Positions 1 to 8,210 of a stretch of 31,829 nt of DNA are shown here, piece after piece. The notes below the pieces were generated by a model. It made no database searches. It was not told the DNA's origin and worked only from the letters and a program-made list of their open reading frames with translations. This DNA is from CAZVWW01 sp964631265 (GTDB lineage: Bacteria; Thermotogota; Thermotogae; MWEM01), in contig CAZVWW010000016.1 in NCBI GenBank assembly GCA_964631265.1, positions 1 to 31,829 of the forward strand, written 5' to 3'. Within the stretch, counting starts at the first letter, position 1; every line of letters begins with the position of its first letter. The translations under genes were made by a program, and so were the position numbers.

Positions 1-33
1 TGATTATGAATTCGTAATCACGGGACCTGTCCC
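1..33. repeat. Two adjacent palindromes (REP-like or mobile-element edge?)
   Basis: Positions 1-20 form a 20-bp inverted repeat centred on GAATTC, with a single mismatched pair (T7/G14). After one base, positions 22-33 form a second palindrome, GGGAC-CT-GTCCC. Both lie downstream of the lipoprotein gene, outside any coding region that I can see, and the unit may continue past the window edge. Closely spaced GC-rich palindromes of this kind occur in REP-type repeats and near IS200-like/RAYT transposases, but no transposase is visible here. They could also act as a transcript-end structure, though no U-tract follows. The palindromes are seen directly; their role is inference. Confidence 0.4.
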
Positions 34-97
34 TCTGGTTTTGTACCGGGAACTTCATGGATGATTTTTCGGGCAATTTTTCAAGAAGCTTTAGTTT

Positions 98-541
98 TTA
101 GTCGTACGTCTTTGTCCCCTCAAGGGTATAAGTGATTTCATTATAAGTGAGTGTTCCGTTTATTGTGTGGGTGTTGAAAGAAACACTAGTCACTGCCTTT
201 AACATAATAGTGTCATTACTGGTATTGGTCGCTGTTACAAGATAATAACCGTCGCCATAAGAGCTGTCAAAATCCTCGCTTGTGCCGGATATAAAAGTTG
301 CATTGGCGACTCCGTCAACGTCAATCTTCAAGGCCATTATGTCCTCGCTAAAGCCCAGGTCTTCAGCATCCAGCCGCATGGTGCCGGTATTCACATTATC
401 CAAAGCCACGGTATATTCCCTGTTCCAGTTTGGACTCGGTGGGGTTGGTGGTTCAGGTGGCTCGGGAACCGGAGTGGGGGTACATCCTGCTGCAAAGATC
501 AAGAGAGTGACGACGATCAGAAAAGCAAAGAACTTATTCAT
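98..541 (-). CDS. Small secreted lipoprotein, function unknown
   Basis: This is a 147-residue protein with a type II (lipoprotein) signal peptide. A short basic start and hydrophobic stretch are followed by a lipobox ending Ala-Ala-Gly-Cys, so Cys20 is the likely lipidated residue. Right after it comes a Pro/Glu/Thr-rich linker (about residues 21-38), then a roughly 105-residue beta-rich domain full of Thr, Asn and Asp, typical of an extracytoplasmic beta-sandwich. I do not recognise the family. The ATG at 541 is supported by GGAGGTG about 6 nt upstream. An extended -10 element at 602-610 gives a leader of about 55 nt, so the gene is probably a single-gene transcript separate from the holA operon upstream. 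It should sit in the cell envelope, anchored by lipid. Confidence 0.75.
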   Translation of the reverse strand: MNKFFAFLIVVTLLIFAAGCTPTPVPEPPEPPTPPSPNWNREYTVALDNVNTGTMRLDAEDLGFSEDIMALKIDVDGVANATFISGTSEDFDSSYGDGYYLVTATNTSNDTIMLKAVTSVSFNTHTINGTLTYNEITYTLEGTKTYD

Positions 542-601
542 AAAAACACCTCCAAAAAGTTTTCGATCTGTCTGAATATTACATAACTGCTGATTACAGA
601 T

Positions 602-610
602 ATTATATCA
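602..610 (-). promoter_or_regulatory. Extended -10 promoter for the lipoprotein gene
   Basis: Read on the minus strand this is TGATATAAT, a perfect TATAAT preceded by the TGn extension. No good -35 box lies 16-18 bp upstream, as is usual for extended -10 promoters. Predicted transcription start is near 595, about 55 nt before the ATG at 541. The same element recurs at 4206-4214, 9616-9624, 16845-16853 and 16916-16924. Confidence 0.6.
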
Positions 611-645
611 TACGAGATTGTTTATATAATCTTTTTGCAAGCGGA

Positions 646-1101
646 TCACCCTTTACTGAGTTTCCGGAGATGAAGTGCGATAATCAGGATGATGGCGGGT
701 TGGAGCAGATGCATCGAGAAGAAATCCGAGTTGGCATAGAAATAGACGCAGGTGATGTACTCGGCGGTCAGGAAGAGTAAGAAGAGGATCCATTTATAAG
801 CATCGAGTTTGTAAAAAAGCAGCGCCATCAGAGAATAGAGTGTAAAAAGGACCGGTGAAGCGAGGATATAAACGGGATTAAAGACGGCCCAGAATAAGGC
901 GAAAGCAGCGGAAAAAAGGAATGCTGATGGCATCGAAGAATGAGCGAGCAGAACGAGGAGTAAAACGACACCCGGTGTAAAGGCGACGATATCCCCGAAG
1001 ATCCAGTCCCAGCCCGATGCCAGGTATATGAGAACGACCCCGGATATCATGAAAAGGGGATTGATGCCTTTTTCCTTTTTTCTGAACAGACGCTTTTTCA
1101 T
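646..1101 (-). CDS. Small polytopic membrane protein, unknown
   Basis: This is a 151-residue protein with a strongly basic N-terminus (about residues 1-12, many Lys/Arg) followed by five or six hydrophobic segments covering almost all of the remaining length, and a short basic C-terminus. By the positive-inside rule both ends probably face the cytoplasm if there are six spans. I see no catalytic motif. Size and topology are loosely like MreD-type or other small envelope helper proteins, but I would not name it. Its ATG lies 3 nt after the holA stop codon, with a purine-rich AAGGGGG site inside the holA end, so translation is probably coupled. It is the last gene of the asparaginase/TolC-like/holA operon. 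Confidence 0.65.
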   Translation of the reverse strand: MKKRLFRKKEKGINPLFMISGVVLIYLASGWDWIFGDIVAFTPGVVLLLVLLAHSSMPSAFLFSAAFALFWAVFNPVYILASPVLFTLYSLMALLFYKLDAYKWILFLLFLTAEYITCVYFYANSDFFSMHLLQPAIILIIALHLRKLSKG

Positions 1102-1104
1102 ACC

Positions 1105-2052
1105 CTACCCCCTTCTCGTGCTGTTGAAGAATGCTAAAAAACCGGTTCTGAAATCCTGTCTTCCCGTTTTAAAACCCCGCTCTATCATGAGGAGTTGTTC
1201 GAGAAAGGCTTCCATCTCCTTTTCCGAATAAAGCATCAGCAGAGAGCGTCTCGGGGGCTCATTTTTGAACGTAAAGCCTGTCAGGGCTGAGAGAACCGGT
1301 ATGCTTAGTTTGGATTTTCCGGAAAGCTCTCTCAACTCGTTGAAGTTGAAACGTTCTTTCCTTGGAGCGATGAACATCAGTTTGTAGAGGTCGAGATAGG
1401 TTTTCTGAAGAAAAAAGATGATCTGTTGAGGCTGATACTCTCTCAGCACCCTGTCAAAATCATCGGCAGCTCGCAGGCTTGTTCTGTCGCAAAAGGTGTA
1501 GCAGAATTCTCTCAGCTGTTTCCTGGAGTAGGAGTAGAAGAGCGAGTCGAAGGCCTCATCCGGATGCTTAACTGCCGTGAATTTTTCAAGCTCACTGTTG
1601 ATCTTCCAGAGATCCTTGTCCGTCTCATAGAGCAGCCTTTTCAGTTTCTCATGGCTCAGCTTCACCCCCTTATCCCGGGCCATACCGATGACTAATTGCA
1701 TCCATTCATCGTCTTTCCAGGGTTTGGGGAGTTTGAATGCTCTTTTCTTTGCCTTTCTCTCCAGAGGTCTCGACATACTCAGGAAAAGAAAATTCTCATC
1801 CGAGTCTTTGATCAGTTCGAGACGCTCCTTTAAGTATTCTCTTCTTTTCTTGGACAAACCGGACTTGAAATCACAGAAGACCATGTGTTTCTCGGAAAAG
1901 AGCGTCTTTGAGAGCATGTTGGGCAGGTATTCTTCAAAGTTTTTCCAGGATTTTGTATCAAATGTTCTTAACTCGATCTTCCGCTTTGAAGCCTGTTGTT
2001 TAACATACTGGTATTTTTGAAATTCGTTGTCTCCGATAAGGTATTCTATCAA
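1105..2052 (-). CDS. holA: DNA polymerase III delta subunit (clamp-loader HolA)
   Basis: This 315-residue protein matches the delta subunit of the clamp loader, which opens the beta sliding clamp during loading at replication forks. The start IEYLIGDNEFQKYQYVKQ corresponds to the family's opening strand and helix. A KPW-D-W segment (about residues 110-118) precedes the lid region, and LLYETDKDLWKINSELEKF (about 142-160) is the typical 'D-L-x-x-I-x-x-E-L-x-K' helix before the collar domain. Family length is about 330-345, so this is slightly short but appears complete. The family is divergent and lacks catalytic residues, so the call rests on overall pattern. The start codon is TTG at 2052, with GAGAGG about 8 nt upstream. 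It follows the TolC-like gene by 15 nt and is followed after 3 nt by a membrane protein gene. Confidence 0.75.
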   Translation of the reverse strand: MIEYLIGDNEFQKYQYVKQQASKRKIELRTFDTKSWKNFEEYLPNMLSKTLFSEKHMVFCDFKSGLSKKRREYLKERLELIKDSDENFLFLSMSRPLERKAKKRAFKLPKPWKDDEWMQLVIGMARDKGVKLSHEKLKRLLYETDKDLWKINSELEKFTAVKHPDEAFDSLFYSYSRKQLREFCYTFCDRTSLRAADDFDRVLREYQPQQIIFFLQKTYLDLYKLMFIAPRKERFNFNELRELSGKSKLSIPVLSALTGFTFKNEPPRRSLLMLYSEKEMEAFLEQLLMIERGFKTGRQDFRTGFLAFFNSTRRG

Positions 2053-2067
2053 ACGGATCCCTCTCTG

Positions 2068-3096
2068 TCAGTTTTCACCGAGTAGTATGTTGAAAAGCGT
2101 CTCAATCTTAACCGCTTCAAGTGAGAGTTCGATGTACTGATTCTCAAGTCTCTTTAATCTTTCCTTCATTGTCCTGATATCATCATCGGTGAGTTTGCCC
2201 TGAACCCGGGCGGCCGTCGATTCGTTGATCTCCTTTTCAAGGGCTTCGTATTCGGTTCTGAGTTTTGGCAATTCCTCACAGAGGACGTTATGGTAGAGTT
2301 TATCTCTTCTGATCTCTATCTCATCAAGCTTGTTTTCGACCCCTTGTGAGACAGGCTCTTCGAAAGAGAGGCTGCCTCCCGCGCCGGCAGTCACCCCCTG
2401 CAAAAAGGTGTTGTAATCCGTGCTGAAGAGCGCGTAAAATGAATCGTTTGTTTCCCCGGTTTTATCAAAGGTGTTCAGATACATGCGCACAGCCAGCTCG
2501 ACAACATCGTTTTCAATCTTTTCAGGTGCGTAGTCTGAAAGGCCGCTGATCTGAGGCTCACCGGAAATGGACGAGAGGGCTTCTATCTTTGAGGTTATAT
2601 AGGCCATTTCAACCTGTTCAAGCCGGTTCAGTGTGGTTTGAAGGGGATCGTTTGTTTGCGCCATCATCACCTTTTTCTTCAAATAGGAGAAGAAGAGTTC
2701 TGTTACCTCAAGCTTCCTTCTTAAAGCCTCGCGCTGAGCCTCCTGATACCGTTTTTCCGATTCCCCCGTCTCTAAAAAATCGTATGTCATGCCTAATGAG
2801 AATCTGAAACTCGTATCCGTGGCAAAGTCCGACGCCATTGAAAAATCGGTGTGGAGATCGAGCTTCTCAAACATCTCCATGTTGATGCCGGCCCCAATCA
2901 CTCCTTTTTCTGCGAACGGGTCATAGCCGGCTCTGATTTCACCTGAGACCCCGTTAAACCATTGAAAATAGGGGATTGAATACTCCTCAAAGGTCGTTTT
3001 CTCAACACCGGCCAGGACTTCCTGGATGGTATATGAAAAGGCCGGCGAAGTGATAAGCCATAGGGACAGGATTGAGAACAACAGTAATCTTTTCAT
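2068..3096 (-). CDS. Secreted coiled-coil protein, TolC-like (outer membrane efflux family?)
   Basis: This is a 342-residue protein with a Sec signal peptide (Lys-Arg, hydrophobic core, Ala-Phe-Ser cleavage near residue 21). Two structural halves can be seen. Each has a short amphipathic beta segment (about 75-110; about 232-250) followed by long charged heptad-rich helices (about 112-150; about 255-340). The ending, with V-Q-G-K-L-T-D-D-D then a helix finishing in I-E-T-L-F-N-I-L-L-G, is like the end of outer membrane efflux proteins. At 342 residues it is shorter than TolC (about 430-490), and no membrane-fusion or inner-membrane pump gene is nearby, so a TolC-like scaffold or another periplasmic coiled-coil protein remains possible. 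The ATG at 3096 has AAGGAGG upstream, overlapping the end of the asparaginase gene's short 12-nt spacer. Confidence 0.5.
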   Translation of the reverse strand: MKRLLLFSILSLWLITSPAFSYTIQEVLAGVEKTTFEEYSIPYFQWFNGVSGEIRAGYDPFAEKGVIGAGINMEMFEKLDLHTDFSMASDFATDTSFRFSLGMTYDFLETGESEKRYQEAQREALRRKLEVTELFFSYLKKKVMMAQTNDPLQTTLNRLEQVEMAYITSKIEALSSISGEPQISGLSDYAPEKIENDVVELAVRMYLNTFDKTGETNDSFYALFSTDYNTFLQGVTAGAGGSLSFEEPVSQGVENKLDEIEIRRDKLYHNVLCEELPKLRTEYEALEKEINESTAARVQGKLTDDDIRTMKERLKRLENQYIELSLEAVKIETLFNILLGEN

Positions 3097-3108
3097 TATA
3101 GTGCCTCC

Positions 3109-4119
3109 TTAAAAAGCTCTGGAATCAGGTTCATACGTGGATATTTCAAATTCTCTTCGAATTTCCTCGAGACCTTTCCCTGCTCCAAGCATCACCATCA
3201 GTTTGATTCTTGCCTTCTGTCCGCTCTGCTCATGTCCGAGTATAACCCCGAGCTTTTTCAAAGAAGCCCCTCCTCCGGGATAAGCATAGATATCAAGGAC
3301 TCTTCCCTTATAACATCTCGATACCAGGACAATCGGGATATTCTTTTCTGCCCCTTTTTTGATGGGCATTTCAAGTGCGGGAGGGACATTGCCTCTTCCG
3401 AACCCCTCGAGGACGATACCCTTTGCCCCCCGGTCAATGACATGATCGATCAGTTCGCCGTCGTCACCGGGATAGGTTTTGATCAGAACGACCTTTGATT
3501 CAATCCGATCGGTATCAAAGGTCTTTCGCCGCAGGGATTTCCTGAAAAAGAAGACCCCGTCCTCGTCGACAATCCCAAGAGGCCCGAACCCTGGGGATTC
3601 AAACGTTGCCACGTTGCTGGTGTAGGTCTTGGTGACTTCCCGGGCGGCGTGTATCTCATCGTTCAGACAAACAACCGTTCCGTTGTCCCATGAGTATTTC
3701 GAGGCGGCGACTTCCACGGATGAAAAGATGTTTCTCGGCCCGTCCGTTCCGAGTTCGTTGATGTTTCTCATGGCCGCGGTTATGACAACCGGTTTCTTTG
3801 ATTTAACGGTGATATCCAGCATGTAGGCGCTCTCTTCCAGGGTGTCTGTTCCATGCGTCACAACCACCCCGTTTATTTCCTCTTTTTTTATCAGCTTCTG
3901 AACCAGTTTCGAGAGGTCGAACATCTTATCCGGTGACATATGAGGGCTGGGTAGATTGCAAAATTCAACGGTTCCCACGTCCGCAAATCTCTCCAGCCCG
4001 GACAGGTCCGCTATCTGCTCGTTCCCCTCATCGGAGGGAACGACACCCTCACGGTCTTTTCTCATCGCTATTGTACCGCCGGTTGTGACGATAACCACTT
4101 TTCTGCTTTTTTGATTCAT
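3109..4119 (-). CDS. Asparaginase, cytoplasmic type
   Basis: This 336-residue enzyme of the asparaginase/glutaminase family hydrolyses L-asparagine to aspartate and ammonia. The catalytic elements are all visible: TTGGTIA at residues 12-18 (nucleophile Thr13), THGTDT at 88-93 (Thr91-Asp92), D-G-P-x-N at 126-130, and V-T-K-T with Lys164, equivalent to Lys162 of the E. coli type II enzyme. There is no signal peptide, so it is expected in the cytoplasm. It differs from Glu-tRNA(Gln) amidotransferase subunit D (GatD) by lacking an N-terminal extension. The ATG at 4119 has a purine-rich GGGGGA upstream. It is the first gene of a four-gene operon with an extended -10 promoter at 4206-4214. Substrate specificity (Asn versus Gln) cannot be decided from sequence alone. 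Confidence 0.9.
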   Translation of the reverse strand: MNQKSRKVVIVTTGGTIAMRKDREGVVPSDEGNEQIADLSGLERFADVGTVEFCNLPSPHMSPDKMFDLSKLVQKLIKKEEINGVVVTHGTDTLEESAYMLDITVKSKKPVVITAAMRNINELGTDGPRNIFSSVEVAASKYSWDNGTVVCLNDEIHAAREVTKTYTSNVATFESPGFGPLGIVDEDGVFFFRKSLRRKTFDTDRIESKVVLIKTYPGDDGELIDHVIDRGAKGIVLEGFGRGNVPPALEMPIKKGAEKNIPIVLVSRCYKGRVLDIYAYPGGGASLKKLGVILGHEQSGQKARIKLMVMLGAGKGLEEIRREFEISTYEPDSRAF

Positions 4120-4205
4120 CTCGATTCCCCCATCGCTGAAGTATTCAAATTGGCTTGCATCCGCTCTCTTTTTAACCGGATGACTGATAGACGCTCTCGT
4201 TTTTC

Positions 4206-4214
4206 ATTATATCA
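4206..4214 (-). promoter_or_regulatory. Extended -10 promoter for the asparaginase-holA operon
   Basis: The minus-strand sequence is TGATATAAT, identical to the elements at 602-610 and 9616-9624. It overlaps the stop codon (4207-4209) of the NTPase gene, so the operon promoter is embedded in the end of the previous operon. Predicted start is near 4199, giving a leader of about 80 nt before the ATG at 4119. I see no clear -35 box. Confidence 0.55.
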
Positions 4215-4692
4215 TTAGTTGTTTTCGGTCGGATTCCCGCAAACGGATGACTCTCGTCCCTTTCAGAATCTTTATTCGCCGGTGAAAGGGATAATCGCCC
4301 AGTCTCAGCGTGATGATCGAAAAACGGGCCTTTCTCAACGCGTATAGAATCCCCTCCTGCATCTTAAGCGACAGTGTTTCAAGAAACCCGATCTCATCTG
4401 CCATGAAGCCTTGATTTTGCCAGTCCAACCGCTTTAGTTCCTGCCCGGTTTGATCCATAACAGCAAGGTCAGGGACTAATACGGACTTTTCAGGGAGCTT
4501 TTCGGCCATCCGGGCCTTTATTGTCATATCCCCTATACCGGTGATCGTGAGGTATCTTTTCTCGTGGTCGAAGCATGTTCTGAAACCGGAAAAACGCCTC
4601 CCTCTCTTTTCATATTCGGACAACCAATAATGAAGGGATGTGGTTTTACCCACACCCCTCTCACCGGTTATAATAGTAATCTTTCTATCCAT
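4207..4692 (-). CDS. P-loop NTPase, THEP1/NTPase_1-like
   Basis: This 161-residue P-loop protein opens with M-D-R-K-I-T-I-I-T-G-E-R-G-V-G-K-T-T. The Walker A motif is at residues 10-17, and a Walker B-like FMADEIGFLE (Asp99-Glu100) corresponds to the 'DEIG-x-x-E' signature of the THEP1 nucleoside-triphosphatase family. Known members hydrolyse several NTPs slowly; their cellular role is poorly defined. The reading frame is open upstream to 4848, but those 52 residues lie entirely inside alaS, look low-complexity and have no family match, so I start at the ATG at 4692. That ATG overlaps the alaS stop (ATGGATAG), and no good ribosome-binding site is visible. Expression probably depends on re-initiation after alaS. 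It is the last gene of the frr-uppS-cdsA-alaS operon. Confidence 0.7.
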   Translation of the reverse strand: MDRKITIITGERGVGKTTSLHYWLSEYEKRGRRFSGFRTCFDHEKRYLTITGIGDMTIKARMAEKLPEKSVLVPDLAVMDQTGQELKRLDWQNQGFMADEIGFLETLSLKMQEGILYALRKARFSIITLRLGDYPFHRRIKILKGTRVIRLRESDRKQLMI

Positions 4693-7321
4693 TTTTAATG
4701 ATTTCGGGGATGGCCCTTTCGGCCTCTTCAACCTTCTCTCTGTTTTTTCCGCCGGCCTGTGCGAAGTCGGGTCTTCCACCGCCACCGCCGCCGAGTATTC
4801 CGGCGAGTTTCTTCGCGATTTTACCCGCATGCAGCCGTTTACCGGCAAGGTCTTTGCTTACCTTGACCACAATGATGACCTTCTCATCCATCTTGTTGAA
4901 GATGACGATCAAACCGCTGCCGAACTTGTCCATGGCGTTATCCGCAACGGTTCTCAGGACGTTGTTGTTCATATTCTCGTTGACGATGGCGAGGTATTTG
5001 ATACCGTCGACCTCTTTTATCCTGTTTTGGATAACATCCTTTATGTTCTGGTGGCTGAGTTTCTCCTCGAGCTCTTTGGCCTTCCGGCTCATTTTCTTAT
5101 AGTCATCAGAGAGTTTCTCAACACTTTCAAGCACCTGTGTCGGCTCTGTAGAGAGTGTCTTTGATATCCGGTCAATTGTTTCTTCATGTCTCTCAAGGAT
5201 ATTCAAGGTGTTCCACCCTGTGCTTGCCTCGATTCGCCTCACACCGGAGGAAATACCGGACTCGCCGGTGATCTTAAACGGTCCTATCTGGCCGGTGTTT
5301 TGAACGTGTGTGCCGCCGCAGAGTTCAGCGCTGTAATCGCCCATTCTGACAACCCGGACCTCTTGGGAATACTTTTCATCGAAGAGCGCCGTTACACCCT
5401 TTTTCCTGGCCTCTTCAAGACCCATGATCTCCGTTGTTACAGTCAAGGCATCCATGATCTTTTCGTTGACCTTGTCTTCCACCCGGGAGAGTTCATCAGT
5501 TGTCACGGATTTGAAGTGGGAGAAATCAAATCTCAATCTTCCGGGGGCCACGAGAGAGCCTGCCTGTTTGATGTGACTGCCGAGCACTTCTTTGAGCGCA
5601 GCGTGAAGCAGATGGGTGGCGCTGTGGTTTCTCGCGGTTGCCATCCTCTTGGAAGGGTCAACTTGCAGGGTTATGGTATCCCCTTTGTTGATGCTGCCGC
5701 TCTCTATCCTCATTCGATGTACGATGACCTGGTTGTAGGGATTGAAGACATCCTCAACGGTGGCAGAAAAGCTGTCCGAAAATGCCTTTCCGACATCGGA
5801 TACCTGCCCGCCTTTTTCATCGTAGAAGGGGGTCTCTTTCAGTACTACATCGCCCGTTTGCCCCGCTTCAAGGTGTTCCACGAGTTTATCATCCCGGATT
5901 AAGAAGAGGACCTCGGTCTTTGTTTCAAGTCTCTGATACCCGATGAACTGTATATCACGGATCTCGTCCGGGTTGAGCTGTTCATAGACTTTTTTAACGC
6001 CCTTGTACTCTTTGTTACCCCGTGCCTCTCTCGATTGCTCCTTCTGCATGGCCATGTACTGTTGATAGCTCTCTATATCGACCTCAACGCCTTTTTCTTC
6101 TGCAATCTCCTGTGTCACTTCAACGGGGAATCCATAAGTGTCGTAGAGTTTGAAAGCCTCCTCGCCTGAGATCTTTTCCCGGTCTTTCATCAGATCATCC
6201 AGCATCTCAAGCCCCTGCTGCATCGTCCGGATGAAACGCTTTTCCTCTTCGAGGAGGACCTTTGTGATGATCCCGGATTTCTCAGACAATTCCCGGTAAT
6301 GATCGCCCATCTTTTCCACCACCACGGGAACGAGTTTGTTGAGAAAAGGATTGCGCATGCCGTGGAGCCAGCCGAATCGGAGGGCCCTTCTGATCAATCT
6401 TTTCAGGACATACCCTCTTCCCTCGTTTGAGGGGAGGATACCGTCTGCAATCATGAAGACCGCGCTTCTCGTGTGATCGGATATGACCCGGAGCGCTGTA
6501 ACCGCCTCTTCGGAATCATCCGCTTTGATGGCAGTAATCTCCTCTGTTTTGGCAATGATGGGTTTGAAGAGATCTGTTTCAAAATTTGACGCAACCCCCT
6601 GCATGACTGAGGCAATCCTCTCGAGTCCGAGTCCGGTATCGATGTTCTTTCGTGCAAGCGGGGTGTAGGTGCCATCCTCGTTGTAATTGTACTCTGTGAA
6701 GACAAGGTTGTAAAATTCGAGAAATCGTCCGCATTCGCACGATGGATCACAGTTTTGTGGGTCGCTGCAACCTTTCTGCGGACCTCTGTCGTAGAAGATC
6801 TCTGAACATGGACCACACGGTCCGGTTGGTCCCGCCGGGCCCCAGTAATTCTCATCCTTGTCAAGTCTATAGATCTTATCCCCGGGGATACCTATTCTCT
6901 CTTTCCAGATGTCATAGGCCTCATCGTCGTCTTTGTATACAGAGACACAGAGCTTCTCTTCGGGAAGCTCGAGGGTTTTCGTGACATATTCCCAGGCGTA
7001 ATCAATGGCCCCTTCTTTGAAATAATCACCGAATGAGAAATTGCCAAGCATCTCAAAGAACGTATGATGGCGTGGTGTCTTACCGACTTCCTCAATATCA
7101 TTCGTTCGAACGCATTTCTGACATGAAACCACCGTGGCATAAGTGGGTTTCACCTTTCCCCAGAATATCGGTTTGAACGGCACCATACCGGCAACTGTAA
7201 AAAGAAGCTGAGGATCATTCGGCACCAGCGAGGCACTTTCAAGCCTTTTGTGTCCTTTCTTTTCATAAAATGTTAGAAAACTTTCCCTGATTTCTCCTCC
7301 GGTCATATATTTCAAGTCCAT
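4685..7321 (-). CDS. alaS: Alanyl-tRNA synthetase
   Basis: This 878-residue protein is the full usual length of AlaRS. It charges tRNA-Ala and edits mis-charged Ser/Gly. Domains in order are a class II catalytic core starting R-E-S-F-L-T-F-Y-E-K-K-G-H and reaching A-G-M-V-P-F-K-P, a tRNA-recognition region, an editing domain with HSATH near 565-569 and CGGTH near 667-671, a coiled segment, and a C-Ala (DHHA1-like) tail with a Gly run and G-R-P-D-F-A-Q-A-G-G. The annotated ATG at 7321 lies only 1 nt after GGAGG, which is unusually close. The TTG two codons later (7313-7315) sits 7 nt from the same site and may be the real start, a change of two residues. It follows cdsA by 39 nt and overlaps the NTPase gene by 8 nt. 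Confidence 0.97.
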   Translation of the reverse strand: MDLKYMTGGEIRESFLTFYEKKGHKRLESASLVPNDPQLLFTVAGMVPFKPIFWGKVKPTYATVVSCQKCVRTNDIEEVGKTPRHHTFFEMLGNFSFGDYFKEGAIDYAWEYVTKTLELPEEKLCVSVYKDDDEAYDIWKERIGIPGDKIYRLDKDENYWGPAGPTGPCGPCSEIFYDRGPQKGCSDPQNCDPSCECGRFLEFYNLVFTEYNYNEDGTYTPLARKNIDTGLGLERIASVMQGVASNFETDLFKPIIAKTEEITAIKADDSEEAVTALRVISDHTRSAVFMIADGILPSNEGRGYVLKRLIRRALRFGWLHGMRNPFLNKLVPVVVEKMGDHYRELSEKSGIITKVLLEEEKRFIRTMQQGLEMLDDLMKDREKISGEEAFKLYDTYGFPVEVTQEIAEEKGVEVDIESYQQYMAMQKEQSREARGNKEYKGVKKVYEQLNPDEIRDIQFIGYQRLETKTEVLFLIRDDKLVEHLEAGQTGDVVLKETPFYDEKGGQVSDVGKAFSDSFSATVEDVFNPYNQVIVHRMRIESGSINKGDTITLQVDPSKRMATARNHSATHLLHAALKEVLGSHIKQAGSLVAPGRLRFDFSHFKSVTTDELSRVEDKVNEKIMDALTVTTEIMGLEEARKKGVTALFDEKYSQEVRVVRMGDYSAELCGGTHVQNTGQIGPFKITGESGISSGVRRIEASTGWNTLNILERHEETIDRISKTLSTEPTQVLESVEKLSDDYKKMSRKAKELEEKLSHQNIKDVIQNRIKEVDGIKYLAIVNENMNNNVLRTVADNAMDKFGSGLIVIFNKMDEKVIIVVKVSKDLAGKRLHAGKIAKKLAGILGGGGGGRPDFAQAGGKNREKVEEAERAIPEIIKNG

Positions 7322-7330
7322 TCCTCCAAG
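7322..7330 (-). promoter_or_regulatory. alaS ribosome-binding site with ambiguous start spacing
   Basis: The minus strand reads CTTGGAGGA directly against ATG, leaving 1 nt between GGAGG and the ATG at 7321. The in-frame TTG at 7313-7315 is 7 nt away, an ideal distance. TTG is used as a start elsewhere in this window (holA, polA, yqeH), so initiation at TTG is plausible. Confidence 0.5.
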
Positions 7331-7360
7331 CGTGATAATGTTTAAACGTTGTTTTATCGG

Positions 7361-8200
7361 TTAATGAAAGATTTTCAAAACGAATAAAAAGAGCGGTGCC
7401 ACAAAAACCAGCGAATCGATTCTGTCGAGTAATCCGCCGTGCCCCGGCATGATATCCCCGGCATCCTTTTTGGCGTGAGCCCTTTTCAATGCCGATTCAA
7501 AGAGATCTCCAAGCGTTGAGCCCCAGCTTATGAACAACGTGAGTAAAAACAATTCAAATAACGTAAGCTCGATGCCGCCTTTTTCACCAAAAAAACTGAC
7601 AATGGGGGAAAGCCAGTTCATAAAATGGGTCAGGATGAAGAGACCCAAAAATGTGAACACAAGTCCTCCGATAAATCCTTCAACCGTTTTTTTAGGGCTG
7701 ATCTTCGGCATGAGCTTATGCTTACCAAATCTTATTCCCACAAAGAATGCAAATGAATCAAACAACCAGGGGGATGTGACTGAAAAAAGGGCATATATCC
7801 ATCCGAAGTGCTGATAGATGTAAAGACAGGCTGAGAGAGCGAGTGAGATGTAAAGGATACCGAAAATGCTCTCAGTCATGTGGCCCTTAATCCTTGGAAA
7901 ATCCTGATAGAGCAGAACGCCCAACCCGCCAAGTACCGGGATCATGATGGCATAGAACAAAAAGAGGAGATCCATTCTGTTCATCCGGATAGCAAAGCCG
8001 CTTAACAGGATGAAAATCGGCATCATGGCTGTTAACAGATAGCGCTCCGTTCTTCCGGTCCCCTCTTTAACGACGAGTTTGACATACTCGCTGCCCGCAG
8101 CCGAGCTGGCCAGGATACCGAGCAGGACCAATGTCCAGTAATTGTAAAAAAGCAATACAGATCCCGTCCCAAAGATGAATCCGTATTTCCATCGATTCAT
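7361..8200 (-). CDS. cdsA: Phosphatidate cytidylyltransferase
   Basis: This integral membrane enzyme converts phosphatidic acid and CTP to CDP-diacylglycerol, the branch point of phospholipid synthesis. The protein has about seven or eight hydrophobic spans and ends with the family signature, here ESALKRAHAKKDAG followed by a G-H-G-G-L-L-D-R-I-D segment, including the conserved Lys, Asp, His and paired Asp residues. I choose the ATG at 8200 (279 residues) because the protein then starts with a short polar segment directly before the first membrane span, as usual. The frame is open to a TTG at 8242 that would overlap uppS by 32 nt; the start is uncertain because neither has a strong binding site. 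From 8200 the gene begins 10 nt after the uppS stop. Confidence 0.93.
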   Translation of the reverse strand: MNRWKYGFIFGTGSVLLFYNYWTLVLLGILASSAAGSEYVKLVVKEGTGRTERYLLTAMMPIFILLSGFAIRMNRMDLLFLFYAIMIPVLGGLGVLLYQDFPRIKGHMTESIFGILYISLALSACLYIYQHFGWIYALFSVTSPWLFDSFAFFVGIRFGKHKLMPKISPKKTVEGFIGGLVFTFLGLFILTHFMNWLSPIVSFFGEKGGIELTLFELFLLTLFISWGSTLGDLFESALKRAHAKKDAGDIMPGHGGLLDRIDSLVFVAPLFLFVLKIFH

Positions 8201-8210
8201 GAGTTCGCTT

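Noticed and set aside
4693..4848. 52-residue N-terminal extension of the THEP1-like NTPase
   Set aside because: It is wholly within alaS coding sequence and rich in Arg/Pro/Ser, while the family begins directly at the strand before Walker A, which matches the ATG at 4692.
5186..5902. Long open frame on the plus strand (238 codons) opposite alaS
   Set aside because: It lies fully antisense to the catalytic and editing parts of alaS, whose motifs are unmistakable. It has no ribosome-binding site and no family pattern.
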